Assembly (NCBI GenBank): GCA_002710725.1
Contig: PAKT01000088.1
Location: 1 to 39,937 of the forward strand
Length of the DNA stretch: 39,937 nucleotides
Reading direction: 5' to 3'
Source: Spongiibacteraceae bacterium
Lineage (GTDB): Bacteria > Pseudomonadota > Gammaproteobacteria > Pseudomonadales > Spongiibacteraceae
Shown here: positions 18,895 to 28,439 of the stretch, piece after piece
How the letters are laid out: each line of letters begins with the position of its first letter
Numbering within the stretch: the stretch's first letter is position 1
Notes under the pieces: generated by a model
What the model saw: the letters and a program-made list of their open reading frames with translations, nothing else
What the model was told of the DNA's origin: nothing
Databases searched by the model: none
Made by a program: the position numbers and the translations under genes

Positions 18895-18961
18895 GTTGTT
18901 ATCCTTCTCACGCTCCGCGGACAGAATCGGGTACTTCCTGTTCAGACCACAGAGCAGCGTA

Positions 18962-19258
18962 CTATATCCGGATTTTCTGTCGTGCGACCCACGCGAAGTG
19001 GCGCTGCAAGCCGGGATCAGCCCGCAAAGCGTCCAATGACGCGAATTGCTTCGCCAGGGTCATTTCATCGTATACCCGGTGTATCCCGTTGTGGCATTGA
19101 CGACAGATCAATACCCCTTCGTTCAGCTGCTCCCGGGAAAAATGCTTGCGGTAATAGGTGCGGCGATGCAGTTTGCGCGGAATCAGATGATGCAGGCTGA
19201 GCTGGCAGCGGCGCTCGCACAAGGGGCAGATGCCGAGTTTCTTATCTCTGCCAACCAC
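18962..19258 (-). CDS. HNH endonuclease-domain small protein
   Basis: CPLCERRCQLSLHHLIPRKLHRR...LICRQCHNGIHRV. Confidence 0.85.
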   Translation of the reverse strand: MVGRDKKLGICPLCERRCQLSLHHLIPRKLHRRTYYRKHFSREQLNEGVLICRQCHNGIHRVYDEMTLAKQFASLDALRADPGLQRHFAWVARQKIRI

Positions 19259-19260
19259 AG

Positions 19261-19839
19261 CTAACGGGGATCACGCCACATCAGAAACAGTGGCGGAGCG
19301 TCATCCGCCGCCCGCAACTCTTCCACGATTTCAAAACCAAAATGGCGATAGAAGCCGATATTGTCCTGCTTGGAATTTTCCAAATAGGCCGCCTGCCCTT
19401 CCTCATCCACGCGCTCGAGAGCCGCACGCATTAATTGCCCACCCAGGCCTTTGCCCCGGCAATCGGCGCGAGTGGCGATCGCAAACAGGTAATAGTGCGG
19501 CGTGGAAGGGTGCTTGCGCGTCATCAGGTCGTCGATTCGAAAGGCATTGCGAGCAGCTCTTAAGCCACCCTTGCCGACAATGTGCCGGGCCATGTTCAAG
19601 GTTGACCAGAAGCCAAAGTGTTTGCTCACGCCCGGGGGCAGCCAGAGCGAGCCGGCCTGATTGCCGAGATGGTGACCAAAACCCTGCGGCAGGTAGAGGT
19701 CTTTCGCCATCAGGGTATACAGCGGGCGCAGCACAGCAGTGTTGCGAAAGGCCCAGCAATTGACCGGGTCGTCGGCAAAGCCATCGGCAATAATATCGCC
19801 GATCAGTTCGTGCTGCCCGGGCTTCAGATCCCCAATCAT
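19261..19839 (-). CDS. GNAT family N-acetyltransferase
   Basis: YYLFAIATRADCRGKGLGGQLMRAALERVDEEGQAAYLENSKQDNIGFYRHFGF. Confidence 0.92.
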   Translation of the reverse strand: MIGDLKPGQHELIGDIIADGFADDPVNCWAFRNTAVLRPLYTLMAKDLYLPQGFGHHLGNQAGSLWLPPGVSKHFGFWSTLNMARHIVGKGGLRAARNAFRIDDLMTRKHPSTPHYYLFAIATRADCRGKGLGGQLMRAALERVDEEGQAAYLENSKQDNIGFYRHFGFEIVEELRAADDAPPLFLMWRDPR

Positions 19840-20246
19840 GCCCGCCCTTGCATCAGCGCTTCACACTGAGCTTTTGCATAGCGCTCCGCGTCCGGGCCGT
19901 ACTGCCAGGTTCGCCGACTGAGCCGGGAGCGGTAGCGCGGCCTGATAACGTAGGTTCCAGCCTCTGCGGTTGAACCGTCTGTCAGGGTCACCTCTACCTC
20001 CTCACGGCGGTAGTACTCCCCTTCATAGCGATCAATTCGCTGCCAGGCGCCAGGAGGAATATTGCGCACCAACTGCCCGACTACGCGCCCATTTTCGTCG
20101 GCGACGATTGCCGGATAGGCCGCCGCTTTTACGGCCAGACAGCTGTAACCGTCGAGCACAGCCTCTTCAACGCTCAGCTCTCTTTCTACCAGAGCCCGCA
20201 GCAGCGGCTGATACATCAGTGTTCCGTAGCAGAAAAGATTACCCAT
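19836..20246 (-). CDS. Gamma-glutamylcyclotransferase (AIG2-like) family protein
   Basis: LFCYGTLMYQPLLRALV ... RIDRYEGEYYRREEVEVTL. Confidence 0.9.
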   Translation of the reverse strand: MGNLFCYGTLMYQPLLRALVERELSVEEAVLDGYSCLAVKAAAYPAIVADENGRVVGQLVRNIPPGAWQRIDRYEGEYYRREEVEVTLTDGSTAEAGTYVIRPRYRSRLSRRTWQYGPDAERYAKAQCEALMQGRA

Positions 20247-20860
20247 TACTGAGCGAAGCCCCGGTAGCGGAAGCCTGCAATTCGCGGTGTTTTTGGCAGG
20301 TAATCGGCCTCCAGCTCGCGAATGGAAAAGCCGGCCTGACTTATCAGTTCAGGGATGTTCCGATTCAAGTGACAGCCGCCGGCAATCTTCTTCCACAGCG
20401 GATTAACGCGATTTTGCCAGCGAGCAACGGTCTCATCGGGAGCCGCACCGTGCTCGCAGAACAGCAGCTTGCCCCCAGGTTTGAGCACGCGTTTCATTTG
20501 CTTGAGTGCGGTTTCCCAATCCGGGATGGTACACAGGGTAAAAGTCAGCACAACCGTGTCGGCGCTGTGACTGTCCAGGGGAACCTCTTCCCCCGGCAGG
20601 CCGAGCCATTCCACCTGCACCGGAGACTGCTGAAGGTTTTTTTGCGCCTTTTTGCGCATACCGTCCGAAGGCTCAAGCCCCCACACGAAATCCACTTTAT
20701 CCGGATTGTAGTAGCGCAGATTCAGCCCGCTGCCCATGCCGACCTCAAGAACCCTGCCTTCGGCCGCGGCCAGCACGTGCTGACGCTGCTCCATAATGAC
20801 TTTGTCGCCGCAGGCGAAATCAATAACATGCGGCAGGATATGTTGCTCGTAGAAAGACAT
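20246..20860 (-). CDS. Class I SAM-dependent methyltransferase
   Basis: VLEVGMGSGLNLRYYN motif I; LKPGGKLLFCEHG. Confidence 0.9.
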   Translation of the reverse strand: MSFYEQHILPHVIDFACGDKVIMEQRQHVLAAAEGRVLEVGMGSGLNLRYYNPDKVDFVWGLEPSDGMRKKAQKNLQQSPVQVEWLGLPGEEVPLDSHSADTVVLTFTLCTIPDWETALKQMKRVLKPGGKLLFCEHGAAPDETVARWQNRVNPLWKKIAGGCHLNRNIPELISQAGFSIRELEADYLPKTPRIAGFRYRGFAQ

Positions 20861-20877
20861 GCGGCCCCCTGAGCTGA

Positions 20878-22314
20878 TTATTTTGGCCGGTTTTTTTCCA
20901 GCACTTTTTCTACTATGGCCGTGGTGGAGCAGTCATCAAAAAATGACAGCACTTTCACTTCACCACCGTAACTTTCAACTATCTGCCAGCCGACCACACC
21001 CTCCTTGTCGTAGTCGCCGCCTTTGACCAGCACTTCCGGCTTGAGCACTTCCAGCAGCGGCTCTGGGGTATCGTCATTGAAACAGACAACCCAGTCCACC
21101 GCTTCAAGACCCGCCAGCACCGCCATGCGTCGATCCTGAGGATTGATGGGTCGCCCGGGCCCCTTGAGCTTGGTAACAGACTGGTCGCTGTTGACCGCTA
21201 CCACCAGCCGGTCTCCCAGTTTGCGGGCCTGCTCGAGGTAGCCCACGTGCCCCGCATGAATAATATCGAAACAGCCATTGGTAAACACAATACGCTCACC
21301 GTGAGCACGGGCATCTTCCAACGCCAGCTGCAGCTGATCGACGGTAACGGCACCGCGCTCGCTGCCCTGTTCCCGCTGCACCGCACGACGCAACTCCGGC
21401 GCACTGATCGCCGCCGTGCCCAGTTTGCCGACCACAATGCCGGCGGCCAGGTTGGCCAGCGCCACCGCATTGGGCAGATCGTCTCCGGCGCCCAGCGCCG
21501 CCGCCAGCACCGATATCACCGTATCCCCGGCACCGGTTACGTCAAACACTTCCCGTGCCCGAGCCGGCAAATGAAATTCCGGCTCGCCGGGACGAATCAG
21601 GCTCATGCCGTATTCACCGCGAGTCACCAGCAACGCCTGCAATTCCAGCTCGTGAATCATCGACTGGGCCTTTTCCACCAGATCCTGTTCACTGGTGGTC
21701 TTGCCGACGATGGCTTCGAATTCATGAAGGTTGGGGGTGAGCAGTGTTGCCCCCCGGTACTTGCGAAAATCCGTGCCCTTCGGGTCGACCAGTATGGCGA
21801 TGCCCTGCGAACGCGCCGCCTGAATCAGCGGCTGAGGATCCTGTAAAGCGCCTTTGGCGTAGTCAGAGATCACCAGTGCTTTCGCATCTTTCATCGCCGC
21901 CAATGCGGTTTTTGACAGTGCCTCGGCGTCATCCGGCATAAAGGGGTCTTCAAAATCCAGCCGCAAGAGTTGCTGATGGCGGGAAATGACTCGCAGTTTG
22001 GTAATAGTCGGATGCGTTGGCGATACCTGAAGCTGACAGAGAATATTCGCGGCTTCCAGACGCTGCTGTAACACGCCGCCGGCCTCGTCACGACCGACAA
22101 TCCCGGACAGCACTGAGGCACTGCCAAGCGCCGCGATATTGAGGGCCACGTTGCCCGCGCCGCCCGGGCGGTCTTCGATCTGCTTTACATCCACCACCGG
22201 CACCGGAGCCTCCGGCGAAACCCGGGACGTATTGCCATGCCAGTAGCGATCCAGCATCAGATCACCCACCACCAGAACGCGGGACTGATCAAATCGCGGC
22301 ATATGTAATTTCAT
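20878..22314 (-). CDS. hldE: Bifunctional D-glycero-beta-D-manno-heptose-7-phosphate kinase / heptose-1-phosphate adenylyltransferase
   Basis: PfkB kinase domain (VVGDLMLDRYWHGNTSRVSPEAPVPVV; DVTGAGDTV) and nucleotidyltransferase domain (FTNGCFDIIHAGHVGYLEQAR). Confidence 0.97.
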   Translation of the reverse strand: MKLHMPRFDQSRVLVVGDLMLDRYWHGNTSRVSPEAPVPVVDVKQIEDRPGGAGNVALNIAALGSASVLSGIVGRDEAGGVLQQRLEAANILCQLQVSPTHPTITKLRVISRHQQLLRLDFEDPFMPDDAEALSKTALAAMKDAKALVISDYAKGALQDPQPLIQAARSQGIAILVDPKGTDFRKYRGATLLTPNLHEFEAIVGKTTSEQDLVEKAQSMIHELELQALLVTRGEYGMSLIRPGEPEFHLPARAREVFDVTGAGDTVISVLAAALGAGDDLPNAVALANLAAGIVVGKLGTAAISAPELRRAVQREQGSERGAVTVDQLQLALEDARAHGERIVFTNGCFDIIHAGHVGYLEQARKLGDRLVVAVNSDQSVTKLKGPGRPINPQDRRMAVLAGLEAVDWVVCFNDDTPEPLLEVLKPEVLVKGGDYDKEGVVGWQIVESYGGEVKVLSFFDDCSTTAIVEKVLEKNRPK

Positions 22315-22434
22315 GCAGACCTTCCTTATTCAGAGGGGGCAAATCATAGCATACGGCTGGCCCGAATCACCGTTGCCGCTCGGGGCGAAATTGGTTAATG
22401 TGCCCTGCCTTTCGCAACCACTACCGGGTATCTC

Positions 22435-23046
22435 ATGGATTTGCCGCTCAATATTGAATCAATCAAAGGCTTTCTGGCGGACGATGAAGCCGCAGCGCTG
22501 TATGACGCTGCGCTGGCCCAGGCCAACCGCGGCCCGGTACTGGAAATTGGCAGTTACTGCGGCAAATCCACTGTTGTACTGGGCAGCGCCTGTCAGCGGC
22601 AGGGCAGTATTCTGTACGCGGTAGACCATCACCGCGGCTCGGAAGAGCACCAGAAAGGAGAGTTTTTTCACGACCCGGAGCTGTACGACGAAAGCGAAGC
22701 GCAGTTTGACAGTTTTGGCGAGTTCCGGCGCAATATCGCCGCGGCCAGGCTGCACGATACGGTAGTACCCATCGTTGCCAGCTCAGAGGTGGCCTCGCGT
22801 CACTGGCAGACACCGCTTGCCATGGTCTTTATCGACGGTGGCCACAGCCTGGAAGCGGCACTGAGTGATTATCGCTGCTGGGCCGGGCATATCCTGCGCG
22901 GTGGCATCCTCGCCATCCACGACCTGTTTGACGAGCCGGAAAATGGGGGGCAGGCCCCTATCGCCATTTACCGGCTGGCACTGGCATCCGGTTTGTTTAG
23001 GCTGAACGTGCGAACCTCCTCACTGGCCTTACTAAAGCGCATTTGA
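22435..23046 (+). CDS. Class I SAM-dependent methyltransferase (Methyltransf_24-like)
   Basis: VLEIGSYCGKSTVVLGSA ... MVFIDGGHSLEAALSDYRCWAGHILRGGILAIHD. Confidence 0.85.
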   Translation: MDLPLNIESIKGFLADDEAAALYDAALAQANRGPVLEIGSYCGKSTVVLGSACQRQGSILYAVDHHRGSEEHQKGEFFHDPELYDESEAQFDSFGEFRRNIAAARLHDTVVPIVASSEVASRHWQTPLAMVFIDGGHSLEAALSDYRCWAGHILRGGILAIHDLFDEPENGGQAPIAIYRLALASGLFRLNVRTSSLALLKRI

Positions 23047-23192
23047 CACGGCAATTGGCGACTAGCAAAGCAGCCTCAAGACTCTGCACCCGACCCACTA
23101 GTTACTTTAAGCTTATCAGCATTTTCAAATAGTTTACTACTACCGATTTTGACAGTACTTTACTGCATGGCTGGGCGTCTATACTCGTCAGA

Positions 23193-24932
23193 ATGCATTC
23201 AAAGCCAATAGAAAGTCGTTTGTATTTCCGCCTAATGTCGGCAGTCACTCTTATTCTGACAGCCTTAACAGGCGGCTGCGATTCAGACTCTCGCGACGAG
23301 ATTGCCGAACGGCTTACGCGCGAAATCATCATTCACTCGCCTACGCCAAATGACAGTAACGGCAACCCGACCACAGCGATCACCGCATCCCTTTTTCTTC
23401 CCGATGAGCACCGGGAGGGAAAGACTTACCCGCTGATTATTAATAGCCATGGATGGGGCGGCAGCAGAGTCTCGTCTGACGAACTTCGCGCCATGGAGCC
23501 CGCAACCGCATCGTCACCGATAGCCTATGGTGCTCAGGTTGAATCCCAACTCGTTGCCCTGCGCGAAGCAGGCTATGCCATTATTTCTTTTGATCAACGC
23601 GGCTTTGGCCGCAATGGCGATGATGGCGACGAAGGTTCAGAAGGGGGCAGTCACGGCATGTCGCCGGACTTTGAAATCGAAGACGCCAAAGCCGTTGTCC
23701 AGTGGGGGGTGGATAACCTCAACCTGTTGACTGACGATGGCGACCCCCGTATCGGACTGCTTGGCAGTAGCTACGGCGGAGCCTTTCAACCCATGCTGGC
23801 GGCAGAAGACCCGCGCATTGATGCGATCGTGCCTTCCATGACCTGGCACAATCTAACAACGGCTCTAGCACCAAACGGAGTCCTAAAAAAAGCCTGGCTG
23901 ATTGGCATCTGTAACAAGGCCATTGAAGACGACGGCGCTGAGCTATCAGTAGAAATGGAACTGGCCTGCACGCAAGTCCGACTGGACGATTCCCGAGAGA
24001 TTAATGATGCTCGAGTCACCGAGTCCCTATTTTTCGACAACAGCCTTGCGTCCTACGAAGCCGACGCTACTTTCCAGATGCCAAAGGTCGATGCCTTGAT
24101 CCTCCATGGTGTGCGCGACACGCTATTTCCGCTGAACGAAGCCCTTGATATGCATCGCTACCTGAGCAGCGCCGGCGGTGACGTCAAAATCATTGCTCAC
24201 GAAAGCGGGCACGGCGCAGTTCGCTCCGGCGCGGGTTCTCAGGGGCCCATAGGGCAGGCCTACTGCGGAAGCATTGACGCTATCACCACTATTCGCCGCT
24301 GGTTTGACGAGAAACTCTATAAGCGCGCTGCGGTAGCACTGCCTGACATCTGTGTCGCGCTGGACAATCAGACGGGCGTGCACGTCACCAATGTAGCGCC
24401 GGCCACATCGGCACATCGGGTCGCGATTTCGCCTGTAGCCACGGTAACCGGAAGCAGCGAAAACAATGTGCGCTCACCCGCCAACGAAGCACTGTTTTTC
24501 GCCCTGAGCCAAACCATTACCCAGACCAATCAGATTCTGCTCGGCACCCCGATTGCCCGGCTAGCGGTCTCCGCGACCCCTTTCAACTCCGACCCGACGC
24601 CGTTCACCGGCCCCAATGCTGCCGGTGTTTTTATCGGCATCGGCATACAGAGAAACAATCAGGTTTATCTGGTGGATGATCAGGTCCAGCCGGTGCTGTC
24701 ATCGGATAATCGAACGGGGGCAACACCGGAGCCCATCGAGCTGGTGGCGGTTGCGGAAAAACTGGAGTTTGGTGACCGCGTGGGGGTATTGCTGTATGGC
24801 AAGCACGATATCTACGAAAACCACCCTATTGGCAGCGGCGGCGTCGGGACCAACTGGGACGGTAATGCGGCGACGGTTCTCGGCAGCGTTGACCTGCCCA
24901 TTATTGAAGTCGACAACCTCGACCGAAGATAG
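23193..24932 (+). CDS. CocE/X-Pro dipeptidyl-peptidase-like alpha/beta hydrolase, secreted
   Basis: GLLGSSYGGAFQPML nucleophile elbow; DALILHGVRDTLFPLNEA; N-terminal signal sequence with GGCDSDS. Confidence 0.85.
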   Translation: MHSKPIESRLYFRLMSAVTLILTALTGGCDSDSRDEIAERLTREIIIHSPTPNDSNGNPTTAITASLFLPDEHREGKTYPLIINSHGWGGSRVSSDELRAMEPATASSPIAYGAQVESQLVALREAGYAIISFDQRGFGRNGDDGDEGSEGGSHGMSPDFEIEDAKAVVQWGVDNLNLLTDDGDPRIGLLGSSYGGAFQPMLAAEDPRIDAIVPSMTWHNLTTALAPNGVLKKAWLIGICNKAIEDDGAELSVEMELACTQVRLDDSREINDARVTESLFFDNSLASYEADATFQMPKVDALILHGVRDTLFPLNEALDMHRYLSSAGGDVKIIAHESGHGAVRSGAGSQGPIGQAYCGSIDAITTIRRWFDEKLYKRAAVALPDICVALDNQTGVHVTNVAPATSAHRVAISPVATVTGSSENNVRSPANEALFFALSQTITQTNQILLGTPIARLAVSATPFNSDPTPFTGPNAAGVFIGIGIQRNNQVYLVDDQVQPVLSSDNRTGATPEPIELVAVAEKLEFGDRVGVLLYGKHDIYENHPIGSGGVGTNWDGNAATVLGSVDLPIIEVDNLDRR

Positions 24933-24952
24933 CCCTAGCGGTTCGAGCCAGC

Positions 24953-26029
24953 TCAGTGAGCCCGCTCTACATCCAGTGATTCAACAGATTCCGTTTCAAG
25001 CAGCGAAACCCGGTTAAACAGATGGTGGGCAGCGGTGTGTTCAGTCAGCGCATCGGCCGCCAGCAGGATAGCCCCCGCAGTCCAGGTGGGCTTCTCATCT
25101 GGCCACATCAGATCTTCGACAAACTGATAGCCGGTCCAGTACTCGCCGCTTTTCAGGCGCCACTGGTGCAACCAGCTGTATACCGTTACCGCGCGGGCGT
25201 GATCGCCAGCAGCCAGCAGGGCCATGACCAGCTCGCAGGACTCGGCTACGGTCACCCAGGGCTCATCAGCAACGCAGCGACAACCCATGTCCTGCTCGAC
25301 AAATTCCGACCAGCGCTTCTGCAAATGCTCTTTGGCACGCGCTTTGGGGTAGGCCCCGGACAAGACCGGGTAAAACCAGTCCATGGAGTAACGCGATTTG
25401 CTTTCCCAGGTGCGGTCAAAACGCTCGGGTTTGTTGCGCAGGGCATCACCCAGGCGCTCGCGCGCCGTTAACCAATGCGCTCTATTCTCGCCCAAGGTAA
25501 CGGCAATATTGTGCGCGCACTCCAGACTTTTGTAGATAGAACTGCAGCCCGTCACCAGCGCATCTTCCATCGATTGACCATCGGTATCGACAGCCCAGTT
25601 GATATCGCCGTGACGGCTCTGCTGCGACACTACAAAGCCTATCGCCTTATCAACAACCGGCCATAGCCTACGCAGAAAACCGTCGCGACGGGTGATCAGG
25701 TAGTGGTGCCAAACGCCGGTGGCAACGTAGGCGACAAAATTGGTTTCCCGCCGCTCACGGTTTTCGACTTCACCGTCGCGGTAGGCCGCCCACCAGCTGC
25801 CGTCGGCCAATTGATTTTCGGCAAGCCAGTCGTAGGCCGCCTCAGCAGCATCGTATTCACCGCCGATACTCAGCCCCATGGCCGCTTCTACGTGATCCCA
25901 GGGGTCTGCGTGCCCCCCCTCAAACCAGGGGATCAATCCGTCGGGGCGCTGAACGTGTTTGATAAAACCGACGGTTGAGTCAAAAAAGGATTTGGGGAAC
26001 AAGCCCTTGCTCAGGAAAACGCCACTCAT
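24953..26029 (-). CDS. Terpenoid cyclase/prenyltransferase-fold (alpha-toroid) protein
   Basis: HVQRPDGLIPWFEGGHADPWDHVEAAMGL...DWLAENQLADGSWWAAY repeats. Confidence 0.75.
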   Translation of the reverse strand: MSGVFLSKGLFPKSFFDSTVGFIKHVQRPDGLIPWFEGGHADPWDHVEAAMGLSIGGEYDAAEAAYDWLAENQLADGSWWAAYRDGEVENRERRETNFVAYVATGVWHHYLITRRDGFLRRLWPVVDKAIGFVVSQQSRHGDINWAVDTDGQSMEDALVTGCSSIYKSLECAHNIAVTLGENRAHWLTARERLGDALRNKPERFDRTWESKSRYSMDWFYPVLSGAYPKARAKEHLQKRWSEFVEQDMGCRCVADEPWVTVAESCELVMALLAAGDHARAVTVYSWLHQWRLKSGEYWTGYQFVEDLMWPDEKPTWTAGAILLAADALTEHTAAHHLFNRVSLLETESVESLDVERAH

Positions 26030-26757
26030 TGCGCCGCCCCCTGAGCGTCAGCCAGTTTGCGAAAATACATCACCACGCTCTTGCCCACGACCGGATTCAA
26101 GGCCCGTTCCAGCACTTGTGTGGTACGCGGTCGCTTCAGCAGATCCCAGACCAGCAGGCGGTGATACTGGCGAATCAGAAAATTGTTGTCCTGATTTTTC
26201 CAGAACAGGCACTTCAACCACCAGAACGGGGCGTGCAGTGCGTGCGCCCAGTGGCGATGATAGAACTGAAAACCCAGCGCCTGGATCTGCCCGCGCAACT
26301 TGCCGGCATCAAAGATCCGCACGTGACCGCCTTCCACCTTGTGGTAGGCCTCACTCAACGCCCAGCAGATGCGCTCCGGCCAGGCCCGCGGCACGCTTGC
26401 GCAAAACAGGCCACCCGGCTTGAGCACGCGCTCGATCTCTTTCAGCACAGACCGGTAATCCGGGATGTGCTCCAAAACCTCGGAGCAGATAATCTTGTCA
26501 AAGGTGTTGTCGGCAAACGGCAATTGCAGGGCGTTGGCCTGACTGAGACCAAAACCTTTGACCTCGTTGCCAGGCTCGGCGAAATCGGCAAATTTTGCTT
26601 TCGCGGTCTGCAGGTCTTTCAGGCAGAGATCCACCCCCACGGCCGTAACATCGGCCTCCACAAAGGCCGAAATCACATGTCGACCCTCACCGCAGCCAAG
26701 GTCGAGCACGCGGTCGCCGGATTGAAGAATAAAGTGTTTGAAGTCAACGGTTTGCAC
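26026..26757 (-). CDS. Class I SAM-dependent methyltransferase
   Basis: VLDLGCGEGRHVISAF; FDKIICSEVLEHIPDY; LKPGGLFCASVP. Confidence 0.92.
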   Translation of the reverse strand: MQTVDFKHFILQSGDRVLDLGCGEGRHVISAFVEADVTAVGVDLCLKDLQTAKAKFADFAEPGNEVKGFGLSQANALQLPFADNTFDKIICSEVLEHIPDYRSVLKEIERVLKPGGLFCASVPRAWPERICWALSEAYHKVEGGHVRIFDAGKLRGQIQALGFQFYHRHWAHALHAPFWWLKCLFWKNQDNNFLIRQYHRLLVWDLLKRPRTTQVLERALNPVVGKSVVMYFRKLADAQGAAQ

Positions 26758-28060
26758 GATCGATGACCTTCCAGTAAAAGTCCGTCATTTCCAGCGCAGC
26801 TTTGCGCCAACAAAAAATCTCTTCCATACGCGTGCGGCCTGCGCGAGCTATCTGCTCACGCAGCTCGGCATCATCGAATAAACGCGCTACCGCATCCGCG
26901 ATCGCCGCACTGTCACGCACCGGTACCTGTATACAGGCATCCCCCACCACTTCCGGCAGTGCCCCGCCGTTGCTGGAAACGACTGCCGTACCGCAGGCCA
27001 TCGCCTCGCCCGCCGGCAAGCCAAAGCCCTCGTAAACCGATGGCACCACGACTACTTCTGCTTCGTTGTAGTAGCGAACCAGTTCTTCAGTGCTGATACC
27101 GGTGACACAGCGAATGCGCTCAGACAAGCCAAGGCGCTCGATCAGTCGTTCGGTGGAACCGCCCGGCTTGGGCTTGCCGACCAACAGTAGCTCCAAATCG
27201 GGAAATTGCTCAACCAGAGCCGGCAGGGCGTTAATCAGGTAGTGAGCGCCCTTCAGCGGCGCATCGGCCGACACGGTAGCCATCAGCCGGTAGCGTTTTT
27301 TCACCACATCAGGCATGGGATGGAACACATCCGTGTCGATGCCGCAGTGGACCAGATCAATACTGTCCGGTGCGATTTCAAAAGCCTCGGCGATATCCTG
27401 CCGCGAGCACTCCGACACCGTCACCACATTGCGCAGCTGCCGTGCAACCTTACGCTGCATGGTAATAAAGGAATGCCAGCGGCGAATCAAAAAGCGCTGC
27501 CAGGCATTGCGCGCCGCATTCAGGGCGATATCCAGGTCGCTGGTGATCGGGTGATGGATGGTCGTCACCAGGGGGAAGCCTTCATCCTGAAGCTGCAACA
27601 TGCCCCAGCTAAGACTTTGATTATCATGAATAATGTCGTAGTGGCGGCCGTGCTTTCGCAGATACTTCACTACCCGCCGGCCAAAACAGTAGGGCTCGGC
27701 GAAACCACCGGTAAGCTTGCTGGTCCACTCGATAATATTCGTGGCCGAGGTCAGGTGATGCGGCCGCAGTGACGCCAACCCATTTTCAAACAGATTCAGG
27801 CCCGGCATTTTGATCAGCCGCACGCCTTCATCCAGATGGGGGTAAGGCTCCCCGGAAATAACATCTACCTCGTGACCCGCTTCCAGCAAGGCTTTGCTGA
27901 GATAGCGAATATAGATACCCTGCCCGCCCCCAAAGGGATGACTGCGGTATCCGAGGATACAGACCTTAAGCGAGTGCTGATGAAGCCCCTCGGCGATGGG
28001 CACGACGTCGGCAATTTGGGGCCGCGCCTGCTGGGATTTGGCTAGCTGCTCTGAACGCAT
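26744..28060 (-). CDS. Glycosyltransferase family 4
   Basis: FGGGQGIYIRYLSKAL; VVVVPSVYEGFGLPAGEAMACGTAVVSSNGGALPEVVGD. Confidence 0.95.
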   Translation of the reverse strand: MRSEQLAKSQQARPQIADVVPIAEGLHQHSLKVCILGYRSHPFGGGQGIYIRYLSKALLEAGHEVDVISGEPYPHLDEGVRLIKMPGLNLFENGLASLRPHHLTSATNIIEWTSKLTGGFAEPYCFGRRVVKYLRKHGRHYDIIHDNQSLSWGMLQLQDEGFPLVTTIHHPITSDLDIALNAARNAWQRFLIRRWHSFITMQRKVARQLRNVVTVSECSRQDIAEAFEIAPDSIDLVHCGIDTDVFHPMPDVVKKRYRLMATVSADAPLKGAHYLINALPALVEQFPDLELLLVGKPKPGGSTERLIERLGLSERIRCVTGISTEELVRYYNEAEVVVVPSVYEGFGLPAGEAMACGTAVVSSNGGALPEVVGDACIQVPVRDSAAIADAVARLFDDAELREQIARAGRTRMEEIFCWRKAALEMTDFYWKVIDRANR

Positions 28061-28439
28061 ATCCGATACTGGCTTGAATTTGTTATCCCCTGCACAGCCA
28101 GTAGCGGCTTTTTCGGCAGCAATGCCGAGGGGTTGTGAACCTAAAGACGTTGTATCTTACTGAAATCGACGGGGGAGTGTAGCGACAAAAACGGTCAAAA
28201 TCTAGTCACTATACGGTTGGATAGGGAGAGTTGCGCTGGCAAAGATGCCTCGCCAGCAACGCAACACATTAGCCCAAAGTATATTGTAGCGGCAAAAAAT
28301 ACCCACAAATGTGGACTGATAGGCACTATGCCCACCAGAAACTATAGATAAATCATAGACACTCGGTAAAATTACCAATCCTAAACTCGCCATCACCCCG
28401 TACAGAGCTCAAATGTCCGGCACAAGGCCCCTAATATAA

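Noticed and set aside
19970-20872. 300-aa plus-strand ORF
   Set aside because: Antisense to the cyclotransferase and methyltransferase genes; no domain signal.
22313-22624. 103-aa plus-strand ORF upstream of and overlapping the 22435 methyltransferase
   Set aside because: Different frame from the convincing methyltransferase; no domain features.
23150-23192. TTGACA ... TATACT promoter-like pair upstream of the alpha/beta hydrolase gene
   Set aside because: Spacing is 25 bp, too long for a sigma-70 promoter.
25975-26766. 263-aa plus-strand ORF
   Set aside because: Antisense to the methyltransferase at 26026-26757; shadow ORF.
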